Source of the DNA: SIG459 sp045631645
Lineage (GTDB): Bacteria > Bacillota > Clostridia > Oscillospirales > Oscillospiraceae
Direction: 5' to 3'
Length of the DNA: 64,000 bases
Assembly: GCA_045631645.1 (NCBI GenBank)
Contig: JAZQVC010000004.1
Location: 6,608-70,607, forward strand
The notes under the pieces were generated by a model. That model ran no database searches. It was given only the letters and a program-made list of their open reading frames with translations, and had not been told where the DNA came from. A program made the position numbers and the translations under genes. Shown one piece after another: positions 20,558 to 29,589 of this stretch. Numbering within the stretch: the first letter of the stretch is position 1; every line of letters starts with the position of its first letter.

Positions 20558-21160
20558 ATGAACTTATCCGAAAAAATCCAGACTCTCCGCAAGGAGAAAG
20601 GCTTGACTCAGGAGCAGTTTGCGGACATGCTTTATGTTTCACGCACCGCTGTTTCAAAATGGGAAAACGGCAGAGGAATGCCGGGGATGGACTCCCTGAA
20701 AATGATAGCAAAGGTGTTCGAGATTTCCATCGATGAGCTTCTTTGTGCGGAGGAGATAATCACAGCCGCCGAAAATGAAAATAATAGGAATATAAATAGC
20801 TTCGCTTTGAAAATTGATGCCATTTTTAATCTTACTGCGGTGCTGAGCTTTTTCCTGCCCTTATATAAAGCGGAAGCGGAGGGGATTTTTTACTGTGTTC
20901 CTCTCTATAGTTTTTCGGGCAGTTTTTACGCCCTTTATTGGATAATACCTATCCTTATGTTTGCCTGTGGTATTGCTCAGCTGTTTCTTTGCAAATTCGA
21001 TAAGCTTAAACAAGGGGAATGCGCTTCATGGCTTGGTATAGCCTTGAATATAGCGGAAGTGTTTTTGCTTATCCTGAGCGCTCAGCCTTATCCGGCAATG
21101 GGATTTTTTGCCCTTTTACTAATTAAGAGCTATGTGGTGCTGATAAGGAGAGAAAAATGA
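20558..21160 (+). CDS. XRE-family regulator with C-terminal membrane segments
   Basis: 200 residues. Residues 1-66 form a helix-turn-helix of the Cro/C1 type (KIQTLRKEKGLTQEQFADML, then VSRTAVSKWENGRGMPGMDSL). Residues about 85-195 contain four hydrophobic helices, so DNA-binding is tethered to the membrane. Such proteins are common in Firmicutes and probably sense an envelope condition; the signal is unknown. RBS AAAGGGGAG precedes the ATG. It overlaps the PAP2-like gene by 4 bases (ATGA), so the two form an operon. Confidence 0.88.
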   Translation: MNLSEKIQTLRKEKGLTQEQFADMLYVSRTAVSKWENGRGMPGMDSLKMIAKVFEISIDELLCAEEIITAAENENNRNINSFALKIDAIFNLTAVLSFFLPLYKAEAEGIFYCVPLYSFSGSFYALYWIIPILMFACGIAQLFLCKFDKLKQGECASWLGIALNIAEVFLLILSAQPYPAMGFFALLLIKSYVVLIRREK

Positions 21161-21819
21161 GAAGCTTAGTCAAAAGAAAATTTATACCTGCCGTGGTGCT
21201 TTTTGCCCTTTTTGTTCTCTTCACCATTTCTCTTCGCTACGTAGACGTTCGCCCGGTTGGACCGCTGGGCTCATTAGTGGGCTACGGGGGTCTTAATAAG
21301 GCTTTTCACGAATTTTTCGGTGTGAACATGGCTCTTTATGTGATAAGCGACTGGGCGGGTGTTGCTGCAATTGCGCTGGCCTTTTGCTTCGCCGTGGTGG
21401 GCTTGGTGCAGTGGCTCAAAAGAAAGAGCATAAAAAAGGTTGACCAATGTATTCTCGCTTTGGGCGGGTTTTATATCCTCGTTTTTGCGGCGTACGCCTT
21501 CTTTGAGTTTTGCGTGGTGAATTACCGTCCTGTACTCATAAACAGCATTTTGGAGGCGTCTTATCCATCCTCAACCACTATGCTTGCCTTATGTGTATTT
21601 CCAAGTGCCATGATGATTTTCCACCGTGTTATTGGGCGGATAAAAACCCGCTTTTTCATAAACTTCCTCTGTCTTCTTTTGACGGTGTTTATGCTCATCC
21701 TTCGCATCTTAAGCGGAGTGCATTGGATAACAGATATATTTGGAGGAATACTTTTCAGCGTGTCCGCGCTTTTGCTTTTATCTTTTGCTTTGAATGCAAT
21801 CAGCCGCAATAAAGAATAA
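21157..21819 (+). CDS. PAP2-like membrane protein with altered active site
   Basis: 220 residues with about six membrane helices. The third phosphatase motif is present (RILSGVHWITDIFGG, with the Arg, His and Asp of the family). The second motif reads YPSSTTMLA, so the His usually found in PSGH or PSSH is Thr140, and the Lys of the first motif is not apparent before NYRPVL. Typical members remove phosphate from undecaprenyl diphosphate or phosphatidate. Here activity may be reduced or lost. Co-transcribed with the XRE regulator. Confidence 0.8.
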   Translation: MRSLVKRKFIPAVVLFALFVLFTISLRYVDVRPVGPLGSLVGYGGLNKAFHEFFGVNMALYVISDWAGVAAIALAFCFAVVGLVQWLKRKSIKKVDQCILALGGFYILVFAAYAFFEFCVVNYRPVLINSILEASYPSSTTMLALCVFPSAMMIFHRVIGRIKTRFFINFLCLLLTVFMLILRILSGVHWITDIFGGILFSVSALLLLSFALNAISRNKE

Positions 21820-21834
21820 AAATTATCCCCAATG

Positions 21835-21866
21835 AACGGGCTGTGCCTTTGCACAGTCCGTTTTTT
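21835..21866 (+). terminator. Terminator after the PAP2-like gene
   Basis: ACGG-G-CTGTGC / GCACAG-T-CCGT stem with a short T-rich loop and TTTTTT behind it. Confidence 0.85.
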
Positions 21867-21901
21867 GCATTAAAACGACGGTATATACATTTAAATAGCG
21901 A

Positions 21902-21934
21902 TTGACAACTCAACGGGGGCTGGTGTAGTATAAT
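21902..21934 (+). promoter_or_regulatory. Promoter of the RNA methyltransferase-dprA-topA unit
   Basis: TTGACA at 21902 with TAGTAT (18-base spacer) or TATAAT (21-base spacer) as the -10. About 55 bases before the start codon. Confidence 0.6.
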
Positions 21935-21993
21935 CCATGATTTTACTATTATAATGTATAATTGCTATTGCTATGTTCAAATTTGGAGGAAAA

Positions 21994-22737
21994 ATGGAAA
22001 AGCTCAGCTCAAGACAAAATAAAATAATTGCTCATGTCCGTAAGCTGGGCAGCGACAAGGCTTACCGTTATCAGCAGGGCGAAGCGGTATGCGACGGTAT
22101 CAAGCTTCTTCGCGAAGCGCTTATGTGGGGCGTTGAGATAACTGCCGTACTGTGGGCGGAGGAGGCAGCCATGTCTCTTCCCGATGGCATCCGCCAGTAC
22201 ATTGTGTCTCAGGAGCTTATAGACTACGCCTCTCCCCTTAAAAACAGTCAGGGAGCGCTTTTCACTTTCCGTATGCCCCAATGGAGCATGGCAGAGCCGG
22301 GAAGAAGCCTTGTTCTTGAAACTGTTCAGGATCCCGGCAATCTGGGCACTATCCTGCGCACAGCAAATGCCCTTAATATGGACAGCGTTATTCTCACAGG
22401 AGATTGCGCAGATATATATAACCCCAAGACAATCCGCGCTGCCATGGGCGCCGTTTTCCGCCAGAAGGTTCTTCGCATGGAGCGCAGGGAAATGAAAGAT
22501 TATCTTTCCAAATGGGGAATAAGCCTTTATGGCGCCGCTCTTTCCGATTCTTCAAAGGATATACGCAGCATAGGTCTTGAGAAGGCTGCTGTTGCTATCG
22601 GAAGCGAGGGTAAGGGGCTTTCCGATGAGCTTCTCGCTCTTTGCGATGGTCAGGTTATCATCCCCATGAACGAACAGTGCGAATCTCTCAACGCGGGAGT
22701 TGCGGCTGCAATAGTGATGTGGGAACTCACCCGCTGA
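21994..22737 (+). CDS. TrmH/SpoU-family RNA 2'-O-methyltransferase
   Basis: 247 residues from the ATG after GGAGGA; an ATG 21 bases earlier lacks a good RBS. N-terminal substrate-binding domain (LSSRQNKIIAHVRKLGSDKAYR) and C-terminal SPOUT knot with VLETVQDPGNLGTILRTANA, IGSEGKGLSDE and the C-terminal IPMNEQCESLNAGVAAAIVMWE motif. The family methylates ribose in rRNA or tRNA using S-adenosylmethionine; the exact site cannot be read from sequence. The stop codon is 14 bases before the dprA start. Confidence 0.92.
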   Translation: MEKLSSRQNKIIAHVRKLGSDKAYRYQQGEAVCDGIKLLREALMWGVEITAVLWAEEAAMSLPDGIRQYIVSQELIDYASPLKNSQGALFTFRMPQWSMAEPGRSLVLETVQDPGNLGTILRTANALNMDSVILTGDCADIYNPKTIRAAMGAVFRQKVLRMERREMKDYLSKWGISLYGAALSDSSKDIRSIGLEKAAVAIGSEGKGLSDELLALCDGQVIIPMNEQCESLNAGVAAAIVMWELTR

Positions 22738-22751
22738 AAGGGGAGGAGCTT

Positions 22752-23981
22752 ATGAGTCTTGTTCATTGGATTTGGTTCGCTGAAAAGCGCCTGAGCTATA
22801 AGACGGAGAAGCTGTTGCTGGAAAGCAAAACCGACCCTGCCAATATTTTCTATTCTCAAAGTGATGAGCTGGAGAAAATGGGAATAGCGGGAGAAGAACT
22901 TCAAAAGCTTCTCGATAAGGAGCTCAGTCACGCTGATAATATAATCGGACGCTGCGCCGAGAAAAATGTCAGCATAATCACCATTCAGGATGCGGTCTAT
23001 CCTCAGCGCCTTAAAAACATCGCAGACCCTCCCTTGGTTCTTTATGTGAAGGGACATCTGCCCAGCGTGGACACAGAGCCTGTGATAGCCGTTGTGGGCA
23101 CAAGAAAATGCACTTTCTACGGCGAGAAAATCACAAGGGATATTTCCTATGAGATGGCGGCAAGAGGAGCTACCATCTGTACAGGACTTGCAGAAGGAAT
23201 AGATTCCCGCGCTGCGGAAGCGGCCTTGATGGCAGGGGGACAGGTTATCGGCGTTCTCGGAACTGCCATCGACGAGGTGTTTCCAAAGTTCAACCGCGGC
23301 CTTTTTGATGATGTTGCAGCAAGAGGCGCTCTTATAAGCGAGTATGCTCCTGGCTATCCCGGCAGCAAGCTGGCCTTTCCCCGAAGAAACCGCATTATTG
23401 CGGGTCTTTCTTTGGCGGTTGTTGTTCCCGAAGCTCCCGAGCGCAGCGGCGCGCTTATAACTGTGCGCCATGCCCTTGAAAACGGACGGGATGTTTTTGC
23501 CGTTCCTTCCAATGCCGATTCCAAAGAAGGCAAGGGCAGCAACACTCTTATTCAGGAGGGCGCAGGCCTTGTTATGCGGGGCTGGGATGTTTTGAGAGAA
23601 TATAAGGAGCTTTTCCCGGATAAGATTTCCGAGAAAGGACCTGAGAAAATCCCTGATCAGCGCTATGTTCCCGAAGCAAAGCAAGAAATTCCCCAAGAGG
23701 CAAAGCCTTTGAAGGAAGAACCGGGAAAGGGATTTTTCAAGTTCCGCGTTCCTGTGAGAAAAGCAAAAAACGAAAATCTGGCTTCTCAGCTTTCTTCCCT
23801 CAGCGAAAATCAGCTTAAAATAGTAGCAGTGATGACAAAACCGTCCATGCATGTGGACGATATAATTGATCTTTCCGCAATGCCGGCATCATTGGTTCTC
23901 AGCGAACTTACCATGCTCCAGATAAAGGGCTATGTAAGTCAGGAATCCGGCAAGCGTTTTACATTGAACATAACAAAGTGA
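22752..23981 (+). CDS. dprA: DNA processing protein DprA
   Basis: 409 residues starting at ATG after GGGGAGGAG; a longer open frame extends upstream inside the methyltransferase gene and is rejected. Rossmann-like core with VVGTRKCTFYGEKI, a SRAAEAALMAGG segment and GLSLAVVVPEAPERSGAL, typical of the SMF/DprA family that loads RecA on incoming single-stranded DNA during transformation. A C-terminal winged helix (about residues 345-409) follows a Pro/Glu/Lys-rich linker. Widely kept in bacteria not known to be competent. In the common Firmicute cluster with topA and trmFO. Confidence 0.95.
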   Translation: MSLVHWIWFAEKRLSYKTEKLLLESKTDPANIFYSQSDELEKMGIAGEELQKLLDKELSHADNIIGRCAEKNVSIITIQDAVYPQRLKNIADPPLVLYVKGHLPSVDTEPVIAVVGTRKCTFYGEKITRDISYEMAARGATICTGLAEGIDSRAAEAALMAGGQVIGVLGTAIDEVFPKFNRGLFDDVAARGALISEYAPGYPGSKLAFPRRNRIIAGLSLAVVVPEAPERSGALITVRHALENGRDVFAVPSNADSKEGKGSNTLIQEGAGLVMRGWDVLREYKELFPDKISEKGPEKIPDQRYVPEAKQEIPQEAKPLKEEPGKGFFKFRVPVRKAKNENLASQLSSLSENQLKIVAVMTKPSMHVDDIIDLSAMPASLVLSELTMLQIKGYVSQESGKRFTLNITK

Positions 23982-23991
23982 GGAATTCAAA

Positions 23992-26226
23992 ATGGCAAAA
24001 GCAAAGACGAATCTTGTGATCGTCGAATCTCCTGCCAAGGCAAGGACCATAGAGAAATATTTGGGCAGTGATTATAAGGTTATCGCATCCATGGGTCATC
24101 TTCGTGACCTGCCCAAGAGCACTCTGGGTGTGGATATTGAAAACGATTTCGAGCCTCTTTATCAGAGCGTTGCAGGCCGCGAGGCAACTATTGCCGAGCT
24201 GCGCAAAAGCTCAAAGAGCGCTGAAAGAGTTTATCTCGCAACCGACCCTGACCGTGAAGGCGAAGCCATATCCTGGCATCTCAAGGAGCTTCTTGAGCTC
24301 AGCGATGAGAAGGCACGCCGCGTAACCTTTAACGAGATCACCAAAAAGGTTGTAACCGAGAGCATAGCCTCTCCCCGTGATATAGACATCAATCTTGTTG
24401 ACGCACAGCAGGCAAGACGAATTCTTGACCGCCTTGTGGGCTATAAGCTTTCTCCGCTGCTCTGGCGCAAGCTTGGCAGACCCCGCCTCAGCGCAGGTCG
24501 TGTTCAGTCTGTTGCAACCCGTATGGTTGTGGACAGAGAAAACGAGATAAGAGAGTTCGTTGCCGAGGAATATTGGCTGCTGGACGCTCATCTCGAGCGC
24601 ATTGCTCCCAATGAAGGCTCTTTCGTTGCCCGTTATCACGGCACAGCGGATAAGAAGCTGGAGCTCACTTCCGAGGAAGAAGTAAACAAAGTTTTGAGTG
24701 ACGTTGAGGGCAAGAATTTCGAAATCAACTCCGTAAAGCGCGGAGAGAAACAGCGCTCTCCCTCTCCTCCCTTTATAACCTCCACTCTGCAGCAGGAGGC
24801 TTCCCGCCGTCTTGGCATGACCCCTGTGCGCACCATGAGTGTGGCTCAGCAGCTTTATGAAGGAATTGATATTGACGGCTACGGCACCGTGGGTCTTATT
24901 ACCTATATGCGTACCGACTCTCTGCGCATTTCCGATGAGGCTCTTGCAAGCGCTAAAAGCTATATACTGGAGCATTACGGTCCCCAGTATTACCCCTCCA
25001 AGACCCGCGTTTTCAAGACCAAGGCAGGCGCTCAGGATGCCCATGAAGCAATCCGCCCCTCCAATATCAATCTTTCTCCCGAACTTATAAAGAAAAATCT
25101 CACCGGCGATCAGTATCGCCTTTACCGCCTCATTTGGGGTCGTTTCACCGCAAGCCAGATGGCAAATGCGGTTTATGACAATGTTGTCATCGATGCTGAG
25201 GCTGCGGGACATGTTTTCCGCGCCAATCATTCCGAGGTGAAGTTCCCCGGCTACACCGCTCTTTACGAGGAAAGCCGCGACGAGGAAACTGCTGAAATCA
25301 GAAAGCCTCTGCCCAACCTTAACGAGGGCGAGAAGGTTTCCGCTTCCAAATTTGCTAAGGAGCAGCGCTTCACCCAGCCTCCTTCCCGCTATACCGAGGC
25401 AACCCTTATCAGAGCTCTTGAGGAAAAAGGCATTGGCCGTCCTTCCACCTATGCACCCACAATCGGCACTATTACAAGCCGCGAGTATGTTGTAAAAGAA
25501 GGCCGCTATCTTAAACCCACTCCTTTGGGCGAAGTCGTAAACACTCTTATGAGCGACTATTTTAAGGACATTGTTGACCTTAAGTTCACCGCCCGTATGG
25601 AAGAGAGCCTTGATGAAATCGAGTCCGGTGATAAGAACTGGAAGGGCGTACTCCGAGAGTTCTACGGCAGCTTTGATGAAGAACTGGAGAGCGCCGAAAA
25701 GGCTCTTGAAGGCAAGCATCTTAAAGTTCCCGACGAAGTAAGCGAAGAGCTTTGCGATGTCTGCGGAAAGCAGATGGTTGTCAAAAACGGACGTTTCGGA
25801 CGTTTCCTTGCCTGCCCTGGTTTCCCCGAATGCACCTTCACAAAGCCCATAGTTGTTGAGATGCCCGGTAAATGCCCCAAGTGCGGCGGAAGAATCCTCA
25901 AGCGTACCAGCAAGAAGGGTTATACCTATTATGCCTGCGAAAAGGGCGCCGATTGCGGATTCATGACATGGAGCGTTCCTGTTAAGGAGTTTTGCCCCGA
26001 ATGCGGTAAAACCCTTTTCAAGCTGGCAGGAAAGGGAAAGAAAAAGCCCTTCTGCATAAATGAAGAATGCTCCGCCTTCCTTCCCGAGGATCAGAGAGGC
26101 TATAAGAAAAAGCCTGCCGAGACCGAGGGAGAAGCTTCTGAGAGCAAGAAAAGCACAGCAAAGAAAGCGCCTGCCAAAAAGCCCGCTGCAAAGCGCGGAA
26201 GAAAAAGCAGCGCAGCCAAGGAGTAA
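23992..26226 (+). CDS. topA: DNA topoisomerase I
   Basis: 744 residues. Toprim domain at the N-terminus (VIVESPAKARTIEKYLG; ATDPDREGEAISWHL), catalytic Tyr305 in ITYMRTDS, and three C-terminal zinc ribbons (CDVCGKQMVVKNGRFGRFLAC; CPKCGGRILKRTSKKGYTYYAC; CPECGKTLFK). The last ~45 residues are rich in Lys, Ala and Pro, a basic DNA-binding tail. Relaxes negative supercoils. ATG lies 10 bases after the dprA stop, with trmFO 3 bases after its own stop. Confidence 0.98.
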   Translation: MAKAKTNLVIVESPAKARTIEKYLGSDYKVIASMGHLRDLPKSTLGVDIENDFEPLYQSVAGREATIAELRKSSKSAERVYLATDPDREGEAISWHLKELLELSDEKARRVTFNEITKKVVTESIASPRDIDINLVDAQQARRILDRLVGYKLSPLLWRKLGRPRLSAGRVQSVATRMVVDRENEIREFVAEEYWLLDAHLERIAPNEGSFVARYHGTADKKLELTSEEEVNKVLSDVEGKNFEINSVKRGEKQRSPSPPFITSTLQQEASRRLGMTPVRTMSVAQQLYEGIDIDGYGTVGLITYMRTDSLRISDEALASAKSYILEHYGPQYYPSKTRVFKTKAGAQDAHEAIRPSNINLSPELIKKNLTGDQYRLYRLIWGRFTASQMANAVYDNVVIDAEAAGHVFRANHSEVKFPGYTALYEESRDEETAEIRKPLPNLNEGEKVSASKFAKEQRFTQPPSRYTEATLIRALEEKGIGRPSTYAPTIGTITSREYVVKEGRYLKPTPLGEVVNTLMSDYFKDIVDLKFTARMEESLDEIESGDKNWKGVLREFYGSFDEELESAEKALEGKHLKVPDEVSEELCDVCGKQMVVKNGRFGRFLACPGFPECTFTKPIVVEMPGKCPKCGGRILKRTSKKGYTYYACEKGADCGFMTWSVPVKEFCPECGKTLFKLAGKGKKKPFCINEECSAFLPEDQRGYKKKPAETEGEASESKKSTAKKAPAKKPAAKRGRKSSAAKE

Positions 26227-26229
26227 GCC

Positions 26230-27543
26230 ATGGAATATCAAGTAACTGTTATAGGTGCGGGACTTGCCGGCTGCGAATGCGCATGGCAGATGGCTCAAAG
26301 AGGAATAAAGGTTCGTCTTTTTGAGATGAAGCCCAACAAAAAAACTCCCGCCCATGTTTCAAATGATTTTGCGGAGCTGGTATGCTCTAACTCTTTCAGA
26401 GGCGATGACCTTTCCAATGCGGTGGGTCTTCTTAAGGAAGAGCTGAGAAGACTGGACAGCCTCATTATGAAGTGCGCCGATGCTAACCGCGTTCCTGCCG
26501 GCGGCGCTCTTGCCGTTGACCGCGAGGGCTATGCGCGAATGGTCACCGAGCATATAAAAAAACACCCCAACATAAGTCTTGTTGAGGAGGAGATCACAGA
26601 GATACCCGAGGGTGAGGTTGTAATTGCTTCCGGTCCTCTCACCAGTGACGCATTGGCAGAAAAAATTGCCGAGCTTTGCCCTGATAGTGACCTCCATTTT
26701 TATGATGCCGCAGCCCCCATCGTTATGCTGGATAGCATAGATATGGAAAGCGCCTTTTATGCCTCCCGTTATGACAAGGGAACTGCCGACTATATCAACT
26801 GCCCCATGGACAAGGAAGAATATCTTGCCTTCTGGAGAGAGCTTTGCTCTGCCGAGGAGGCCGCTGTCCACGGCTTTGATGACGGCGGAGTTTTCGAAGG
26901 CTGCATGCCTGTTGAGGTAATGGCGAGAAGAGGAGAGGATACCCTCCGCTTCGGTCCTTTGAAGCCTGTGGGTCTCATTGATCCCAGAAACGGAAAGGAA
27001 AACTATGCTGTTGTTCAGCTGCGCAGAGATAATGCGGAAGGAACGATTTATAACATAGTTGGTTTCCAGACCCATCTCAGATTCCCCGAGCAGAAGAGAG
27101 TTTTCTCTATGATACCTGCTCTCAAAAATGCTGAATTTGTTCGATATGGCGTTATGCACCGCAACACATATCTCAACTCTCCAACACTTCTGGACCGCTA
27201 CTACAGGCTTAAAAACCAGCCGAGAATTTCCTTTGCCGGACAGATGACAGGTGTTGAGGGTTATGTGGAATCCTGCGCCAGCGGTATGCTTGTGGGCATT
27301 GAAACCGCAAGACGTATTCTCGGCAAGGAAGCCGTTGACTTCCCTCAGGAAACTGCTGTGGGCGCTCTCGGACTTTATGTTTCCGGCGGCAGCGTAAGCG
27401 GAAATTTCCAGCCTATGAACATAAACTTCGGCATAATAACTCCCCTTGGTTACAGAGTTAAGGGTAAGCGCAACAAGAATGCCGAAATAAGCAAAAGAGG
27501 CCTTGAGATATTGGATAAGCTCAAGGAAGAGAAAGAGATATAA
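26230..27543 (+). CDS. trmFO: Methylenetetrahydrofolate-tRNA-(uracil-5-)-methyltransferase TrmFO
   Basis: 437 residues. FAD-binding GAGLAGCECAWQMAQRG at residues 9-25, the APAHVSNDFAELVCSNSFRGD-type stretch, the conserved Cys in NCPMDKEEY and the C-terminal FQPMNINFGI motif. Uses methylenetetrahydrofolate and FAD to methylate U54 in the T loop of tRNA, unlike the S-adenosylmethionine-dependent TrmA. Third gene of dprA-topA-trmFO, immediately after topA. Confidence 0.97.
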   Translation: MEYQVTVIGAGLAGCECAWQMAQRGIKVRLFEMKPNKKTPAHVSNDFAELVCSNSFRGDDLSNAVGLLKEELRRLDSLIMKCADANRVPAGGALAVDREGYARMVTEHIKKHPNISLVEEEITEIPEGEVVIASGPLTSDALAEKIAELCPDSDLHFYDAAAPIVMLDSIDMESAFYASRYDKGTADYINCPMDKEEYLAFWRELCSAEEAAVHGFDDGGVFEGCMPVEVMARRGEDTLRFGPLKPVGLIDPRNGKENYAVVQLRRDNAEGTIYNIVGFQTHLRFPEQKRVFSMIPALKNAEFVRYGVMHRNTYLNSPTLLDRYYRLKNQPRISFAGQMTGVEGYVESCASGMLVGIETARRILGKEAVDFPQETAVGALGLYVSGGSVSGNFQPMNINFGIITPLGYRVKGKRNKNAEISKRGLEILDKLKEEKEI

Positions 27544-27585
27544 ACCCATCTTCCGAAACAGATAATAAAGAAAGTGGGAAAGTAA

Positions 27586-28605
27586 ATGAAAATTATAATT
27601 GATGCAATGGGCGGAGATAACGCCCCTTCCGAAATCGTCAAAGGCGCAGTTGAAGCCCAGAAGGAATTCGGAGTTGACATAACTCTTGTGGGCGTTGAGG
27701 AACAGGTTCGTCAGTGCCTCGCTGAGTGCGGTGGTGCGGATAATGAACATATCTGCGTTGTCAACGCAACCGAGGTAGTTGATATGCATGATGAACCCTC
27801 CATGGCCTGCCGCAGAAAAAAGGATAGCTCCATGACTGTGGGTCTCAATCTTCTCAGCAAGGGTGAGGGCGATGCCTTCATTTCCGCCGGAAGCACCGGA
27901 GCACTGCTCACCGGCGCAACGCTGATAGTAAAGCGTATTCGCGGAATTCGCCGCGCCTGCTTCTGCCCTGTAATCCCCAATGGAAACAAGGGCGTTGTGC
28001 TTATCGACTGCGGCGCAAATGTGGACTGCACATCCGAATATCTTCTCCAGTTTGCCTATATGGGATCTTTCTATGCCTCTGCAATCAGCGGAGTTGAAAA
28101 TCCCCGCGTGGGACTTCTCAATAACGGCAGCGAGGACACCAAGGGTACCGAGCTTTGCAAGGAGACCTATGCACTCCTCCGCGAAGCCCATGAAGAGGGA
28201 AGAATCAATTTCATCGGCAACATTGAAGGCGGCGATGTTTTCAACGGCAAGGTTGATGTAATTGTCACCGATGGTTTCACCGGCAATATCCTTATGAAGA
28301 GCATTGAGGGCACTGCCAAGTTCCTCATGAAGAAGATAAAGGGTGTTATGCTTGGCAGCCTGAAAAACAAGCTTGCCGCTCTTGTCATCAAGAAGGATAT
28401 GGGTGCAATAAAGAGCCTTCTTGACCCCAATGAGGTTGGCGGAACTCCCTTCCTCGGCATCACCAAGCCTGTTATCAAGGCTCACGGCAGCTCCAATGCA
28501 AGAGCTATCCGTTCCGCCGTTATGCAGGCAATCAATATTGTTGAAAATGATATCAGCGGAAAGATTGCTGATAACATTGAATATATGAAACTTCGCAGTG
28601 AATAA
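27586..28605 (+). CDS. plsX: Phosphate acyltransferase PlsX
   Basis: 339 residues. Converts acyl-ACP and phosphate to acyl-phosphate in the first step of phospholipid synthesis. Conserved DAMGGDNAP at residues 5-13, the SAGSTGALL motif and DGFTGNI are present. Followed by acpP and rnc in the order typical of Firmicutes. RBS AAAGTGGGA upstream. Confidence 0.97.
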   Translation: MKIIIDAMGGDNAPSEIVKGAVEAQKEFGVDITLVGVEEQVRQCLAECGGADNEHICVVNATEVVDMHDEPSMACRRKKDSSMTVGLNLLSKGEGDAFISAGSTGALLTGATLIVKRIRGIRRACFCPVIPNGNKGVVLIDCGANVDCTSEYLLQFAYMGSFYASAISGVENPRVGLLNNGSEDTKGTELCKETYALLREAHEEGRINFIGNIEGGDVFNGKVDVIVTDGFTGNILMKSIEGTAKFLMKKIKGVMLGSLKNKLAALVIKKDMGAIKSLLDPNEVGGTPFLGITKPVIKAHGSSNARAIRSAVMQAINIVENDISGKIADNIEYMKLRSE

Positions 28606-28631
28606 ATTTTTGCTATGAAAGGAAAATGATC

Positions 28632-28865
28632 ATGATTTTTGAAACTATCAGAGCAATTATTGCAGAACAGTTCGGTATTTCTGCCGACGAAATCACTATG
28701 GACACCAATATTCTCGAAGACCTCGGCGCTGACTCTCTTGACATCGTTGAGCTTTCCATGGCTATGGAAGGTGAGTTTGCTCTCGATGAGATGAAGGAAG
28801 AGGATCTCAAGGGCATTCAGACTGTTGGAGATCTTGTAGATTTCGTTGCTCACAACGCAAAGTAA
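28632..28865 (+). CDS. acpP: Acyl carrier protein
   Basis: 77 residues from the second of two close ATGs: the one at 28632 is 8 bases after GAAAGGA, while 28626 is only 2 bases away. The LGADSLDIVEL motif contains the Ser that takes the 4'-phosphopantetheine arm. Strongly acidic, as expected. It carries acyl chains for fatty-acid synthesis and for PlsX, encoded just before it. Confidence 0.96.
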   Translation: MIFETIRAIIAEQFGISADEITMDTNILEDLGADSLDIVELSMAMEGEFALDEMKEEDLKGIQTVGDLVDFVAHNAK

Positions 28866-28917
28866 GAAAGACGGTTAAAAACCGATATTCCGTTTTCGGG
28901 AAAAGGGGGAAAAGTTC

Positions 28918-29589
28918 GTGAAGGAACTTCAGAAAAAACTGAATTACAGCTTCAGTGATAAGGAGCTTATTGCAACAGCCCTTACGCACTCCTCTTATGC
29001 CAATGAGCATCGTTGCCAGAGCAATGAGCGTCTTGAGTTTATTGGCGACAGTGTTCTTGGAATGGTTGTGGCTATGCATCTTTACAGAACTTTTCCCACG
29101 CTGCCCGAGGGAAAAATGACCCGTATGAGAGCAGAGCTTGTCTGCGAGCAAAGCCTTTGGGAAGTTGCGGATAAGCTTGGTTTCGGCGCTTATCTCCGCC
29201 TCGGTAAGGGCGAGGCTCTCACGGGAGGCAGAGAGCGCCATAGCATCCTTGCAGACTGCGTGGAGGCGGTTATTGCCGCGCTTTACATAGACGGCGGATT
29301 TGAAGTGGCCAAAAAATTTGTGGATGACCATATTCTTTCCAAGCTTGAAAGCTTGGGCACAACCCCTGTCGGAGACTATAAAACACGCTTGCAGGAACTT
29401 GTTCAGAGATTCCATGGACAGAGCCTGAGCTATGAAATGCTCAGCGAAAGCGGTCCGGACCATATGAAAGTTTTCTGCGCCGCCGTTTATCTCAACGGAG
29501 AGATGATAGGTCAGGGAGAGGGACGCACCAAGAAGGAAGCAGAGCAAAATGCTGCTTCAAAAGCCTTGGAAGAACTTAAGGAAGAGTAA
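28918..29589 (+). CDS. rnc: Ribonuclease III
   Basis: 223 residues, GTG start after AAAAGGGGGAAA. RNase III signature ERLEFIGDSVLGM (residues about 39-51), second acidic site in SILADCVEAVIAALYIDGG, then a C-terminal double-stranded RNA-binding domain (about residues 155-222) ending GRTKKEAEQNAASKALEEL. Processes rRNA precursors and structured mRNA. The stop overlaps the ATG of the radical SAM gene by one base. Confidence 0.97.
   Translation: MKELQKKLNYSFSDKELIATALTHSSYANEHRCQSNERLEFIGDSVLGMVVAMHLYRTFPTLPEGKMTRMRAELVCEQSLWEVADKLGFGAYLRLGKGEALTGGRERHSILADCVEAVIAALYIDGGFEVAKKFVDDHILSKLESLGTTPVGDYKTRLQELVQRFHGQSLSYEMLSESGPDHMKVFCAAVYLNGEMIGQGEGRTKKEAEQNAASKALEELKEE

Noticed and set aside
22641..22751. 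Longer N-terminus for DprA
   Set aside because: The extension lies inside the preceding methyltransferase gene, has no family similarity, and a strong RBS precedes the ATG at 22752.
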